Part shown: in pieces, positions 13,144 through 19,607 of the stretch | How the letters are laid out: every line of letters starts with the position of its first letter | Position numbering within the stretch: position 1 is the first letter of the stretch | Origin: Bacteriovoracaceae bacterium | GTDB taxonomy: Bacteria; Bdellovibrionota; Bacteriovoracia; Bacteriovoracales; Bacteriovoracaceae | NCBI GenBank assembly: GCA_947442115.1 | Contig: CANEVK010000008.1 | Coordinates: 1 to 19,607 of the forward strand | Direction of reading: 5' to 3' | DNA: 19,607 nucleotides | The notes under the pieces: generated by a model | Databases searched by the model: none | What the model was told of the DNA's origin: nothing | Seen by the model: only the letters and a program-made list of their open reading frames with translations | Program-made: the position numbers and the translations under genes

Positions 13144-14523
13144 ATGACGTTGTCAAATTTTGACTGGACTGACAAGGCTTCTGTGCGCTGGTTTATCCTT
13201 TTGCCCACCGGGCATGAGGGTCCTTATTCACTTAGTGCTTTGATTCAAAACAAAACATCCCCAGATCTTAAGATTTGGACCGAGGGTCTATCGGATTCGA
13301 TCACCCTTAAAGAGGCCGTTGCTAAATCCTTCGGATCTGCCCCCGCTGAATTTATTTCGGATGATGATCTTCCACCACCCTTGCCTCCACTCCCTATCGA
13401 TGAAGAGGAGATTGAAAAGGAGATCCCGAGAGACAACACTAAAAAAGAAGAGACCCCAGAAGCTTCTTCAAAGCAGCGAATTCTTTTTTTTAGCTTCATT
13501 GCTCTGGTGGTTCTTTTTTGGGGGGCCAGAGAATGGATGCAGGGGCTTGAGACATTTCAGTTGAAGAGAGTGCAAGGAATGTCGACTGAGCTTCACCGCC
13601 GCATAACTCAGGATTTTAAATTTGAGGGCTGGAAGAAGAAACTTTTTTTTAAAGAATACACTCCGTCTGATACGTCAGCGATTTGGCTTGTGACCTCTGG
13701 CTTTCAGGCCTGTGAAGTTGAGGCGAGTTTTCAGTCTCTTGAAGGAAAACTTCTCACCATGGAAGATCAAGAAGTCAGCTTTAAAACTAAAGGTCAGCTG
13801 CACCGTCACCTCGTAGAGTTTTCTCGCTTTGAATTTTTAAAAGGGACGAAGATTATTCCAGGTCTTTATGAAATGGATCTCAAGGCCATAAATTGTGAAT
13901 GGGATTCATTCACGGCCAAACTCGGGAACTCATTTCAGAACCCAGAGGCGAGCTATGCTACTCGCATGAAAGTGGTGCTTTTCCACAAAGGGGCCACCGA
14001 GTTTAATCAAGTCTTAGATAAACTCATTCAGAAAAAACAAGAAGTGCTAGAGAAAAAGAAAAATGAAGAGGAACTTTTTTGGCAGGACCTCCAGCAAAAG
14101 CTCCAAACCCTGGTCGCCATCTCGATTCAAATCGAGCAGCTTTTGATTGATTTTTCCCAAATGCCAGTGCCTCAGTTTTCTCAAAATTTAAAACGGATGG
14201 TGGAGAAATACACTCGCAATTATGGACATTTTCTCACCGAATTTGTGAAGGCGAATGAAAAATATTTTCAAGACCTTGAAAAATCAGGTCTCAAAGATAT
14301 GAGTCATAAGCGTGGGTATGAAGCCCTGGTGAGAACGGCGACGAAAAATATTGGTCATGAGAGCATGACGTTGATTGAGGAGCTTCAAAAAGTTAAAAAA
14401 CCAACCCCTGAACTCATGCGAGAAACTAGTAAAAAAGTGAAAAAGAAATTTCAAGCTCTCAAAGAGGGACTCAATAAGCGTCTTATCCAGCTGACTGAGG
14501 ATCGGGCAGTTCAGAAAACCTGA
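13144..14523 (+). CDS. GYF_2-like (DUF4339) single-pass membrane protein, unknown function
   Basis: 459 aa from ATG 13144, which has AGG eight bases upstream; ORF extension to 13090 would overlap the divergent gene. Layout: a GYF_2-like domain at about residues 14-60 (VRWFILLPTGHEGPYSLSAL...IWTEGL, fitting the W-x-x-x-x-x-G-x-x-GPxS...W pattern). Next come an acidic/proline tract with PPPLPPLP (about 77-84) and Lys/Glu-rich residues, then one transmembrane helix (about 113-130, FFSFIALVVLFWGA). A C-terminal region of ~325 residues follows that I do not recognise, with a predicted coiled coil (KKQEVLEKKKNEEELFWQDL) and a very basic end. With no signal peptide and one helix, the GYF part is probably cytoplasmic and the rest periplasmic. 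The 3' end overlaps the convergent hydrolase gene by 13 bases. Confidence 0.8.
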   Translation: MTLSNFDWTDKASVRWFILLPTGHEGPYSLSALIQNKTSPDLKIWTEGLSDSITLKEAVAKSFGSAPAEFISDDDLPPPLPPLPIDEEEIEKEIPRDNTKKEETPEASSKQRILFFSFIALVVLFWGAREWMQGLETFQLKRVQGMSTELHRRITQDFKFEGWKKKLFFKEYTPSDTSAIWLVTSGFQACEVEASFQSLEGKLLTMEDQEVSFKTKGQLHRHLVEFSRFEFLKGTKIIPGLYEMDLKAINCEWDSFTAKLGNSFQNPEASYATRMKVVLFHKGATEFNQVLDKLIQKKQEVLEKKKNEEELFWQDLQQKLQTLVAISIQIEQLLIDFSQMPVPQFSQNLKRMVEKYTRNYGHFLTEFVKANEKYFQDLEKSGLKDMSHKRGYEALVRTATKNIGHESMTLIEELQKVKKPTPELMRETSKKVKKKFQALKEGLNKRLIQLTEDRAVQKT

Positions 14524-15380
14524 ATGACCTTTTGATCATTTGCCTTAAATTTTTGATCAACTTCAAGTCCGTGTTTGCCAGGCTTAAGATTGGCACCCCA
14601 GGATTCCATATCATGCTCAAAAATCATGGTTTTATTCTTAGCATGAATGAACTCATAAAAGGCTGACTTATCTAAAGTGGTTTGCCCAGGTGAAATGTCA
14701 TACCCCATCACCCATGGGATCGGCACATGGTGGGCGGTGGGAACAAGATCGGCCATGTAGATAAACTTTTCATCATAAGCGTGAACAAGATGGGGAGTGT
14801 GCCCATAAGAGCATTTAAAATAAATTTTATCTTCACCATCAGAGAGGATTTCACCCTCTTTGCCCTCGAGCCAATGAACAAGTCCCTTCTTATCTGCTTC
14901 TTCGATGAGAGGTTTAAAATACTGCTCATGAAAAGAGCCAGCATCGCGCATGGTTGGTTTGAGAGCGTAGGCATAGTGGTCTCGATGCACATGGAGAGTG
15001 GCCTTGGGAAAAAGGGCCGTGTGCTGAGTTTCTCCACCGAGTCCACCCACATGATCAAAGTGCAAATGAGAGATGATAAGATCCGTGATGTCTGAGGCCT
15101 TGAGTTGAAGCTTCGTTTCAAGCAGCTCCACCAAAGGATTTTTTTGGCCCACAATGCCAAAACGTTCATCAAATTTGTCGCCGTGATAATCCCCAATCCC
15201 TGTATCAATTAAAATGTTGCGATGAGGCGTTTGAATCAGCATCACTCTTAAACTTAGCTGAATTCTATTTAGTTCATCCGCAGGAATCGCTTTGGACCAG
15301 AGAGGCTTGGGGATAATGCCGAACATGGCACCGCCATCAAGTTTAAAAACTGCCGGATGAAGCACATAATATTTTTTCAT
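14511..15380 (-). CDS. Metallo-beta-lactamase-fold hydrolase, YtnP-like (possible lactonase)
   Basis: 289 aa metal-dependent hydrolase. The zinc motif HLHFDHVGG (His105, His107, Asp109, His110) is intact, further metal ligands are plausible at the later His in YGHTPHLVHA and Asp in MADLVPTAHH, and FEHDME carries a C-terminal His. The N-terminus LDGGAMFGIIPKPLWSK with NRIQLSLRVMLIQ and ILIDTGIG resembles Bacillus YtnP-type proteins, some of which open acyl-homoserine lactones. Actual substrate is unknown. There is no signal peptide, so it is cytoplasmic. ATG 15380 has GAGGTG a few bases upstream. It converges on the GYF-like gene (13-base overlap) and is divergent from sucC. Confidence 0.87.
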   Translation of the reverse strand: MKKYYVLHPAVFKLDGGAMFGIIPKPLWSKAIPADELNRIQLSLRVMLIQTPHRNILIDTGIGDYHGDKFDERFGIVGQKNPLVELLETKLQLKASDITDLIISHLHFDHVGGLGGETQHTALFPKATLHVHRDHYAYALKPTMRDAGSFHEQYFKPLIEEADKKGLVHWLEGKEGEILSDGEDKIYFKCSYGHTPHLVHAYDEKFIYMADLVPTAHHVPIPWVMGYDISPGQTTLDKSAFYEFIHAKNKTMIFEHDMESWGANLKPGKHGLEVDQKFKANDQKVIQVF

Positions 15381-15436
15381 AACACCTCGCGCCTCTATGA
15401 TGCTCTTAGAGTCTTTAGTTTTTCAAGACCTTTTGA

Positions 15437-15464
15437 TTGATAGGGGATGCAAAATGACTATAAT
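15437..15464 (+). promoter_or_regulatory. Sigma70-type promoter of the sucCD-ndk operon
   Basis: TTGATA (15437-15442), a 16-base spacer, then a perfect TATAAT (15459-15464). The predicted start is near 15471, giving a leader of about 37 bases with TAAGGAGAG before sucC. This is the best promoter match in the window. Confidence 0.8.
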
Positions 15465-15507
15465 GTCCCACATATCTTTTTATGATGGTTTTTATTAAGG
15501 AGAGCCT

Positions 15508-16677
15508 ATGAACGTTCATGAGTACCAGGCCAAAGACCTAATGCGCCAATTTGGCATTAGTGTTTTGAAAGGCGGTGTGGCCTCAACTCCGGCGGAAGCT
15601 GTGGAAGTGGCAAAGAAACTTGAAACAAAAGTGTGGGTTGTGAAGGCCCAGATTCATGCTGGTGGACGTGGTAAAGGCGGCGGCGTGAAGCTTGCGAAGT
15701 CTATTGAGGAAGTGGAAAAACTTTCGAAAGAAATTTTAGGCATGCAACTTGTAACTCATCAAACTGGGCCTGAAGGCAAAAAGGTTTTGAAAGTTTTGAT
15801 TGAGCAAGGCTGTGACATCGATCATGAGTACTATTGTGGTATCGTTCTTGATCGCTCAGTGGGAAAACTCGCTTTCATGGTTTCAACTGAAGGTGGAATG
15901 GACATTGAGAAAGTTGCTCATGATACTCCAGAAAAAATTATTAAAGCTCATATTTGTCCAGCCACTGGTTTTACTCCAGCGGTAGGAAGAAAATTAGGTT
16001 TTGCCCTTGGCCTTAAAGGTGAAACTCTGAATAAGGCGATTAAGTTTTTTGAAGGTCTTTATAATCTTTATGTTTCTAAAGACTGCTCGATTGCAGAAAT
16101 TAACCCGCTCGTCACAACGAAGCAGGGTGATGTTCTTGCGCTTGATGGAAAACTTAACTTTGATGATAACGCTCTTTTTAGACATCCTGAAATTGAAGCG
16201 ATGAGAGATATCACTGAAGAGTCAGCTCAAGAACTTGAAGCTGGTAAGTATGGTCTTTCTTATATTTCTTTAGATGGAAATATCGGCTGTCTTGTGAATG
16301 GTGCGGGTCTAGCGATGGGAACACTCGACATTCTTAAGCTTCACGGTGGAGCTCCCGCTAACTTCCTTGATGTAGGGGGTGGGGCGACGAAAGAAACTGT
16401 TCAGAAAGCTTTCTCTATTATTCTTCAAGACTCAAACGTAAAAGCGATTCTGGTGAATATCTTTGGTGGAATCATGAAGTGTGACATCATCGCCAATGGT
16501 GTGGTGGACGCGGCTAAGGAAATGGGACTGACAGTTCCTCTCGTGGTTCGTCTGGAAGGAACAAACGTTGCTCTTGGTAAAAAAATCCTAAGTGAATCTG
16601 GACTTAAGATTACTGCCGCTAATGATCTTGCTGATGCTGCTCAAAAAGCCGTCGCTGCCGCTAAAGGAGCTAAGTAA
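15508..16677 (+). CDS. sucC: Succinyl-CoA synthetase (ADP/GDP-forming) beta subunit
   Basis: 389 aa, the family's usual length. With SucD it interconverts succinyl-CoA and succinate with substrate-level phosphorylation in the TCA cycle. The N-terminus MNVHEYQAKDLMRQFGI is diagnostic. The ATP-grasp domain shows VKAQIHAGGRGKGGGVKLAKS (nucleotide loop), EINPLVTTKQGDVLALDGKLNFDDNALFRHP (metal and nucleotide ligands), and the C-terminal power-helix domain shows NGAGLAMGTLDILK, NFLDVGGGATKE and ILVNIFGGIMKCD. A strong AAGGAGA site precedes ATG 15508. sucD follows immediately. Nucleotide preference (ATP or GTP) is not readable. Codon use is smoother (Ctt, Gtt, Gct) than in neighbouring genes, consistent with high expression. 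Confidence 0.98.
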   Translation: MNVHEYQAKDLMRQFGISVLKGGVASTPAEAVEVAKKLETKVWVVKAQIHAGGRGKGGGVKLAKSIEEVEKLSKEILGMQLVTHQTGPEGKKVLKVLIEQGCDIDHEYYCGIVLDRSVGKLAFMVSTEGGMDIEKVAHDTPEKIIKAHICPATGFTPAVGRKLGFALGLKGETLNKAIKFFEGLYNLYVSKDCSIAEINPLVTTKQGDVLALDGKLNFDDNALFRHPEIEAMRDITEESAQELEAGKYGLSYISLDGNIGCLVNGAGLAMGTLDILKLHGGAPANFLDVGGGATKETVQKAFSIILQDSNVKAILVNIFGGIMKCDIIANGVVDAAKEMGLTVPLVVRLEGTNVALGKKILSESGLKITAANDLADAAQKAVAAAKGAK

Positions 16678-16678
16678 T

Positions 16679-17551
16679 ATGGCCATTTTAATTAATAGAA
16701 ATACAAAACTCATCACGATCGGTTTAACTGGTAAACAAGGTACTTTCCACACGCTTCAGTCCCGTGATTACGGTACGAACGTTGTAGGTGGTGTGACTCC
16801 TGGTAAAGGCGGCACCATTCATGAAGGGATTCCTGTTTTCAATACAACTTATGAAGCTGTTCAAGAAACTGGTGCTAACGCCGCTATGGTTTTTGTTCCA
16901 CCGGCTTTTGCAGCGGACTCAATCCTTGAGTGTATCGACGCTGAAATTCCTCTTATTATCGCCATCACGGAAGGAATTCCTGTGGGCGATATGATTAAGG
17001 TGAAATCAGCTCTCCAAGGCTCTAAATCACGCCTTATTGGCCCGAACTGTCCGGGTGTTATCACTCCTGGAGAGTGTAAAATTGGAATCATGCCAGGCCA
17101 TATCCATATGCCAGGAAGTGTGGGAGTGATTTCACGTTCTGGTACTCTTACTTACGAAGCTGTTTTCCAACTGACTCAACGTGAGATTGGTCAATCAACA
17201 TGCGTGGGTATCGGTGGAGATCCAGTGAATGGAACAAACTTCATCGACGTGCTTGAGATGTTTGAAAAAGATCCAGACACTAAAGCTGTCATCATGATTG
17301 GTGAAATCGGTGGAACGGCGGAAACAGAGGCTGCTCGTTGGATTAAAAAGCATATGACAAAGCCAGTAGTGAGCTTTATTGCGGGTGCCGCAGCTCCTAA
17401 GGGGAAGCGTATGGGTCACGCAGGAGCGATCATTTCTGGAGCTGACGATTCAGCCGAAGCAAAGTTCAGAATTCTTCAAGAATGTGGCGTAACGATTGCT
17501 CGTTCACCAGCTGAGCTTGGACAAAAAGTCGCAGAAGTATTAAAGAAGTAA
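16679..17551 (+). CDS. sucD: Succinyl-CoA synthetase alpha subunit
   Basis: 290 aa, normal length. It binds CoA and carries the phosphohistidine. The N-terminal Rossmann domain shows LINRNTKLITIGLTGKQGTFH (the CoA-binding GxTGxxGxFH motif) and GGVTPGKGG. Further on are IGPNCPGVITPGECKIGIMP, SRSGTLTYEA and GIGGDPVNGTNFIDVL, with the active-site His247 in MGHAGAIISG. ATG 16679 is used: it lies one base after the sucC stop, has AAAGGAG upstream inside the end of sucC, and begins the conserved MAILIN. The longer reading frame from 16592 lies inside sucC and is not real. Confidence 0.98.
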   Translation: MAILINRNTKLITIGLTGKQGTFHTLQSRDYGTNVVGGVTPGKGGTIHEGIPVFNTTYEAVQETGANAAMVFVPPAFAADSILECIDAEIPLIIAITEGIPVGDMIKVKSALQGSKSRLIGPNCPGVITPGECKIGIMPGHIHMPGSVGVISRSGTLTYEAVFQLTQREIGQSTCVGIGGDPVNGTNFIDVLEMFEKDPDTKAVIMIGEIGGTAETEAARWIKKHMTKPVVSFIAGAAAPKGKRMGHAGAIISGADDSAEAKFRILQECGVTIARSPAELGQKVAEVLKK

Positions 17552-17588
17552 CAACAAGATAAAACTAAAGCTTATATAAGGAGCATTT

Positions 17589-18017
17589 ATGGCCATCGAA
17601 AAAACATTTTCAATCATTAAACCGAACTCAACTCTTGATAACAATATGGGAAACATCATTGCTCATTTTGAAAAAAATGGTCTTCGTCTTTCTGCTGCTA
17701 AGTTCGCAAAACTTTCAAAAGAGAAAGCTGAAGGCTTCTATATTGAGCACAAAGAGCGTCCTTTTTTCGGTGAACTCGTCAATTTTATGACATCTGGCCC
17801 AGTTATGTTGATGGTTCTTGAAGGCGAAAATGCCGTTGCAAAAAATCGTGAACTCATGGGGGCAACAAATCCTGCGAACGCTGCTGAAGGCACAATCAGA
17901 AAAATGTATGCAAAATCTGTGGGCGAAAATTCTGTTCACGGTTCTGATTCTCCAGCTGCTGCTGAGAGGGAAATTGCTTATTTTTTCGAAAGAAATGAAG
18001 TGATCAATCGTTTTTAA
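17589..18017 (+). CDS. ndk: Nucleoside diphosphate kinase
   Basis: 142 aa, standard length. Transfers the gamma phosphate from ATP to nucleoside diphosphates through phosphohistidine. Motifs: TFSIIKPNS near the N-terminus (family usually KPDA), HKERPFFGELVNFMTSGPVMLMVLEGENAV, RELMGATNPANAAEGTIR, and the catalytic His117 in NSVHGSDS. AAGGAG stands seven bases before ATG 17589, 37 bases after sucD, with no terminator between, so it shares the sucCD transcript. Placing it after sucCD couples NTP made by succinyl-CoA synthetase with NTP balancing; physical association of the two enzymes has been reported in other bacteria, but here it is inference. Confidence 0.97.
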   Translation: MAIEKTFSIIKPNSTLDNNMGNIIAHFEKNGLRLSAAKFAKLSKEKAEGFYIEHKERPFFGELVNFMTSGPVMLMVLEGENAVAKNRELMGATNPANAAEGTIRKMYAKSVGENSVHGSDSPAAAEREIAYFFERNEVINRF

Positions 18018-18045
18018 TTTAGAAAAAATCAAATAAATTTTTCTT

Positions 18046-18075
18046 AGGCCTCACTTCATGTGAGGCCTTTTTTTT
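18046..18075 (+). terminator. Intrinsic terminator after ndk
   Basis: Perfect 9-bp stem AGGCCTCAC (18046-18054) and GTGAGGCCT (18060-18068), loop TTCAT, followed by eight T (18068-18075). It closes the sucCD-ndk operon. Confidence 0.93.
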
Positions 18076-18118
18076 TACCTTTGCCCCGACACAATTTAAT
18101 TTTGTTAAAAATTTTTGC

Positions 18119-18147
18119 TTGGACTTTTTAGAAATCTATTTTTAGAC
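18119..18147 (+). promoter_or_regulatory. Possible promoter of the first barrel gene
   Basis: TTGGAC (18119-18124) and TAGACT (18143-18148) with an 18-base spacer, in a very AT-rich stretch. A start near 18156 would leave a roughly 62-base leader containing the hairpin at 18177-18196. Both boxes match poorly, so this is tentative, although a strong promoter is expected somewhere here. Confidence 0.28.
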
Positions 18148-18176
18148 TTATCTTATTAGTACTAGTTTTATAAACC

Positions 18177-18196
18177 GCTTTCTCTCGCGAGAAAGC
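18177..18196 (+). promoter_or_regulatory. 5' leader hairpin of the first barrel gene
   Basis: GCTTTCTC (18177-18184), loop TCGC, GAGAAAGC (18189-18196): a perfect 8-bp stem with a tetraloop, ending 21 bases before ATG 18218 and 11 bases before the AAAGGA ribosome binding site. No T-run follows. The position resembles stabilising stem-loops in leaders of abundant outer-membrane protein mRNAs such as ompA; function is inferred. Confidence 0.6.
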
Positions 18197-18217
18197 AAAA
18201 TTCTACAAAGGATGTAT

Positions 18218-18814
18218 ATGAAAAAGTTTATCGTACTAGCAGTTGCTGCTCTTTCAATGAACGCTTTCGCAAGCAAGCACATGGTTTCTCTTTATGGTTA
18301 TGAAGGTGGAAACACTACAGATCGTTCTCTAGATTTCACGAATTCTACTGGTGACAATTCAAGCAATGAGAACATTGAAACTCGTAATATTGCTTTGAAC
18401 TATGCTTATGAAGTTGTATCTGGAATTCAGGTCGGTGCAGTTTATAAATCATTTAACGAGAAGACCGATGGTGATTTAGCAGTTGCTGGCGATAAGACTA
18501 CGACTATGGGTCTTGGTGTAATCTATAACTTCGCTGGTCAGCTTAATGATACAAACTATGCAGCACTTACTTATACAACTGTAAATGCTGAAGAGTCTGA
18601 TGTTGGTCCTGGTAATGATGGTTCTAAAACAAATGTTTGGAGTGTTGATTTTGGTCACCGTTTCAGCCTTGGAACTGTTTGGGGTATGAACTTTAATTAT
18701 TCTCCATCTGCTTCTCTTCAGTTCGCTAAGACTTCATACGATGCTTCTGGCTCTGACGATACTGCAACAACTTCAGTTACTGTTAACTTCGTTAAGTTCG
18801 ACGTTCTTTTCTAA
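18218..18814 (+). CDS. Outer-membrane beta-barrel protein
   Basis: 198 aa precursor. The signal peptide is MKKFIVLAVAALSMNAFA, with cleavage likely after the AFA. The mature part is alternating amphipathic strands with Asn/Asp/Gly-rich turns: RNIALNYAYEVVSGIQVGAVY, TMGLGVIYNFAG, NYAALTYTTV, VWSVDFGHRFSLG, WGMNFNYSPSASLQF. It ends NFVKFDVLF, with a C-terminal aromatic residue. About eight strands are expected. No precise family is recognised. ATG 18218 is preferred over ATG 18212 because AAAGGA lies five bases before it. Codon use is strongly biased to T-ending codons and GGCC is absent, unlike the neighbours, consistent with very high expression. It is a likely paralogue of the next gene (shared NYAY, Q-(V/L)-GA, YSP). 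Confidence 0.87.
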   Translation: MKKFIVLAVAALSMNAFASKHMVSLYGYEGGNTTDRSLDFTNSTGDNSSNENIETRNIALNYAYEVVSGIQVGAVYKSFNEKTDGDLAVAGDKTTTMGLGVIYNFAGQLNDTNYAALTYTTVNAEESDVGPGNDGSKTNVWSVDFGHRFSLGTVWGMNFNYSPSASLQFAKTSYDASGSDDTATTSVTVNFVKFDVLF

Positions 18815-18840
18815 TCTCGACTTAGTCGTTTAGAATACGA

Positions 18841-18868
18841 AGCCCCGCTTTTGCGGGGCTTTTTTTTT
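18841..18868 (+). terminator. Intrinsic terminator after the first barrel gene
   Basis: Stem AGCCCCGC (18841-18848), loop TTTT, GCGGGGCT (18853-18860), then a nine-T run (18860-18868). It separates the two barrel genes into different transcripts. Confidence 0.94.
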
Positions 18869-19019
18869 GCCTAAAAATGAAAATAATTTTTCAGGAATTT
18901 AAGATAAGAATAATTTTTTAACTCACTCCTCTCCCTGCCTTTTCTTAAGCTTAATTTCAACTGAGCCTTTTTCTTTGGTCTAAGACTTTGACGATTATTT
19001 TTTTTAGAGTTCTTCCAAA

Positions 19020-19038
19020 TGATCTTGTTTCAAGATCA
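19020..19038 (+). promoter_or_regulatory. 5' leader hairpin of the second barrel gene
   Basis: TGATCTTG (19020-19027), loop TTT, CAAGATCA (19031-19038): a perfect 8-bp stem ending six bases before the AAGGGGA ribosome binding site and 16 bases before ATG 19055. Its placement parallels the hairpin at 18177-18196 although the sequences differ. No T-run follows, so it is not a terminator. Confidence 0.55.
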
Positions 19039-19054
19039 GAGACAAGGGGAGCTT

Positions 19055-19607
19055 ATGAAAAAAATCTTAGTCTGGTTTCTGGCAACGTTGAGTTTTTCGG
19101 CCCTGGCCGATTATCACCACGATCATCGTTATACAAAATGGCAAAGGATGGAGATGGAGCGCATGCCGGCGGCGATGGAAGGTGTGCGGAACATGTTTGA
19201 GTTTAATGTGGATTCGGCCTTAAGAGGGGCGTTCGCTTTTGATAATTCCAAGGTCAAAGGTGAAGATGCGAAGAATGATGCTCGCAGTGATCTCTCGCTA
19301 AACTATGCATACGGAATTGCTCGGCTCTTTCAGTTGGGGGCGCGGGTGAATTATTTTAGTGGGAAGAGTGGGGCCAATGATTATGAAAACTTTGATTTCT
19401 CAGTAGGGGGGATCTTTAATAGTGAAGAGGACTTTTCTCGCTCCACTTATGTCTCACTTTATTTAGGGGCCGGATGGGCCGAAGAGTTTGGGCCTAACAC
19501 CAGGGATGAGCTGCAGTTTGCGACCCTGGCCGTGGGGAAGCGGATTCCGCTAGAGGTCCTGGGGATAAAGCACTTGAGCTATTCGCCTGAAGTGGCGCTC
19601 AAAAATG
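19055..19607 (+). CDS. Outer-membrane beta-barrel protein, paralogue (3'-truncated by window edge)
   Basis: 184 codons are open to the window end with no stop. AAGGGGA precedes ATG 19055. The signal peptide is MKKILVWFLATLSFSALA, followed by an unusual His/Arg/Met-rich stretch (DYHHDHRYTKWQRMEMERM). Barrel-type strands come next: LSLNYAYGIARLFQLGARVNY, NFDFSVGGIFN, TYVSLYLGAGWAEEFG, LQFATLAVGKRIP and HLSYSPEVALKN. Shared landmarks with the upstream gene (LNYAY, QLGA/QVGA, GGIFN/GVIYN, YSP) suggest a tandem duplication, but codon use here is ordinary and GGCC-rich, so expression probably differs. The His-rich N-terminal segment could bind metal (inference). The C-terminus lies outside the window. 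Confidence 0.83.
   Translation, partial: MKKILVWFLATLSFSALADYHHDHRYTKWQRMEMERMPAAMEGVRNMFEFNVDSALRGAFAFDNSKVKGEDAKNDARSDLSLNYAYGIARLFQLGARVNYFSGKSGANDYENFDFSVGGIFNSEEDFSRSTYVSLYLGAGWAEEFGPNTRDELQFATLAVGKRIPLEVLGIKHLSYSPEVALKN

Noticed and set aside
14511..14560. Repeated TTGATCA-like elements near the end of the metallo-beta-lactamase-fold gene
   Set aside because: Short, lie in coding sequence, and do not form a stem stable enough to call.
14708..15208. Second minus-strand frame of 166 codons inside the metallo-beta-lactamase-fold gene
   Set aside because: Out of frame with the HLHFDH-containing protein; no ribosome binding site or motif.
16592..16678. N-terminal extension of SucD into sucC
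   Set aside because: The extension is out-of-frame sucC sequence; the conserved SucD start MAILIN with a ribosome binding site is at 16679.
1..19607. Search for CRISPR arrays, insertion sequences, integrases, tRNA/rRNA genes, toxin-antitoxin pairs or defence genes
   Set aside because: No regularly spaced repeats, transposase-like or integrase-like products, tRNA cloverleafs, or recognised defence proteins were seen on either strand.

Overview
The window is a dense, mostly housekeeping stretch of a Gram-negative (diderm) bacterial chromosome with moderate to low GC. The diderm call rests on a Pal-type lipoprotein, a CpoB-like lipoprotein and three outer-membrane barrel proteins. Gene content and style (small lipoproteins around Pal, tdk/upp-like/hpt clustering, orphan GYF-type membrane protein) would fit the Bdellovibrionota (Bacteriovorax-like). 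That placement is inference from impression; the sequence carries no rRNA or other decisive marker. I see no mobile element, CRISPR array, tRNA or rRNA.

Layout. (1) 1-3876, plus strand: a tightly spaced operon starting with a 5'-truncated thymidine kinase, then an atypical uracil phosphoribosyltransferase-family protein, hypoxanthine phosphoribosyltransferase, a GHMP-family sugar kinase, and an unrecognised protein with a Cys cluster. (2) 3845-6267: a minus-strand four-helix membrane protein that overlaps its convergent neighbour, then a plus-strand DUF2252 protein coupled to a TauE/SafE permease. (3) 6276-11826, minus strand: a long run read from right to left as pal, DUF4398-like lipoprotein, cpoB-like, tsaD, ksgA, FadL-like porin, smpB, DUF2203. 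Most junctions overlap or nearly touch. (4) 11827-12201: the only gene-free stretch over 300 bases. It holds a strong bidirectional terminator, a possible minus-strand promoter for pal and a possible plus-strand small RNA. (5) 12202-15380: an arginase-superfamily hydrolase (minus), a GYF-like single-pass membrane protein (plus) and a YtnP-like metallo-beta-lactamase-fold hydrolase (minus). (6) 15437-18076: a clear sigma70-type promoter, sucC, sucD, ndk and a terminator. (7) 18119-19607: two tandem, apparently paralogous outer-membrane barrel genes. Each has a perfect 8-bp hairpin just upstream of its ribosome binding site; the second runs off the window end.

Together the window covers nucleotide salvage and nucleotide balancing (tdk, upp-like, hpt, ndk), substrate-level phosphorylation in the TCA cycle (sucCD), translation quality and RNA modification (tsaD, ksgA, smpB) and envelope integrity (pal, cpoB-like, barrel proteins). 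I found no convincing novel defence or mobile system. The items most worth a second look are the tandem barrel genes with matched leader hairpins, the pal/DUF4398/cpoB-like lipoprotein cluster, the UPRT-family protein with a changed uracil-binding motif, the candidate small RNA at 12087-12177, and the GYF-like protein that carries its own proline-rich tract.
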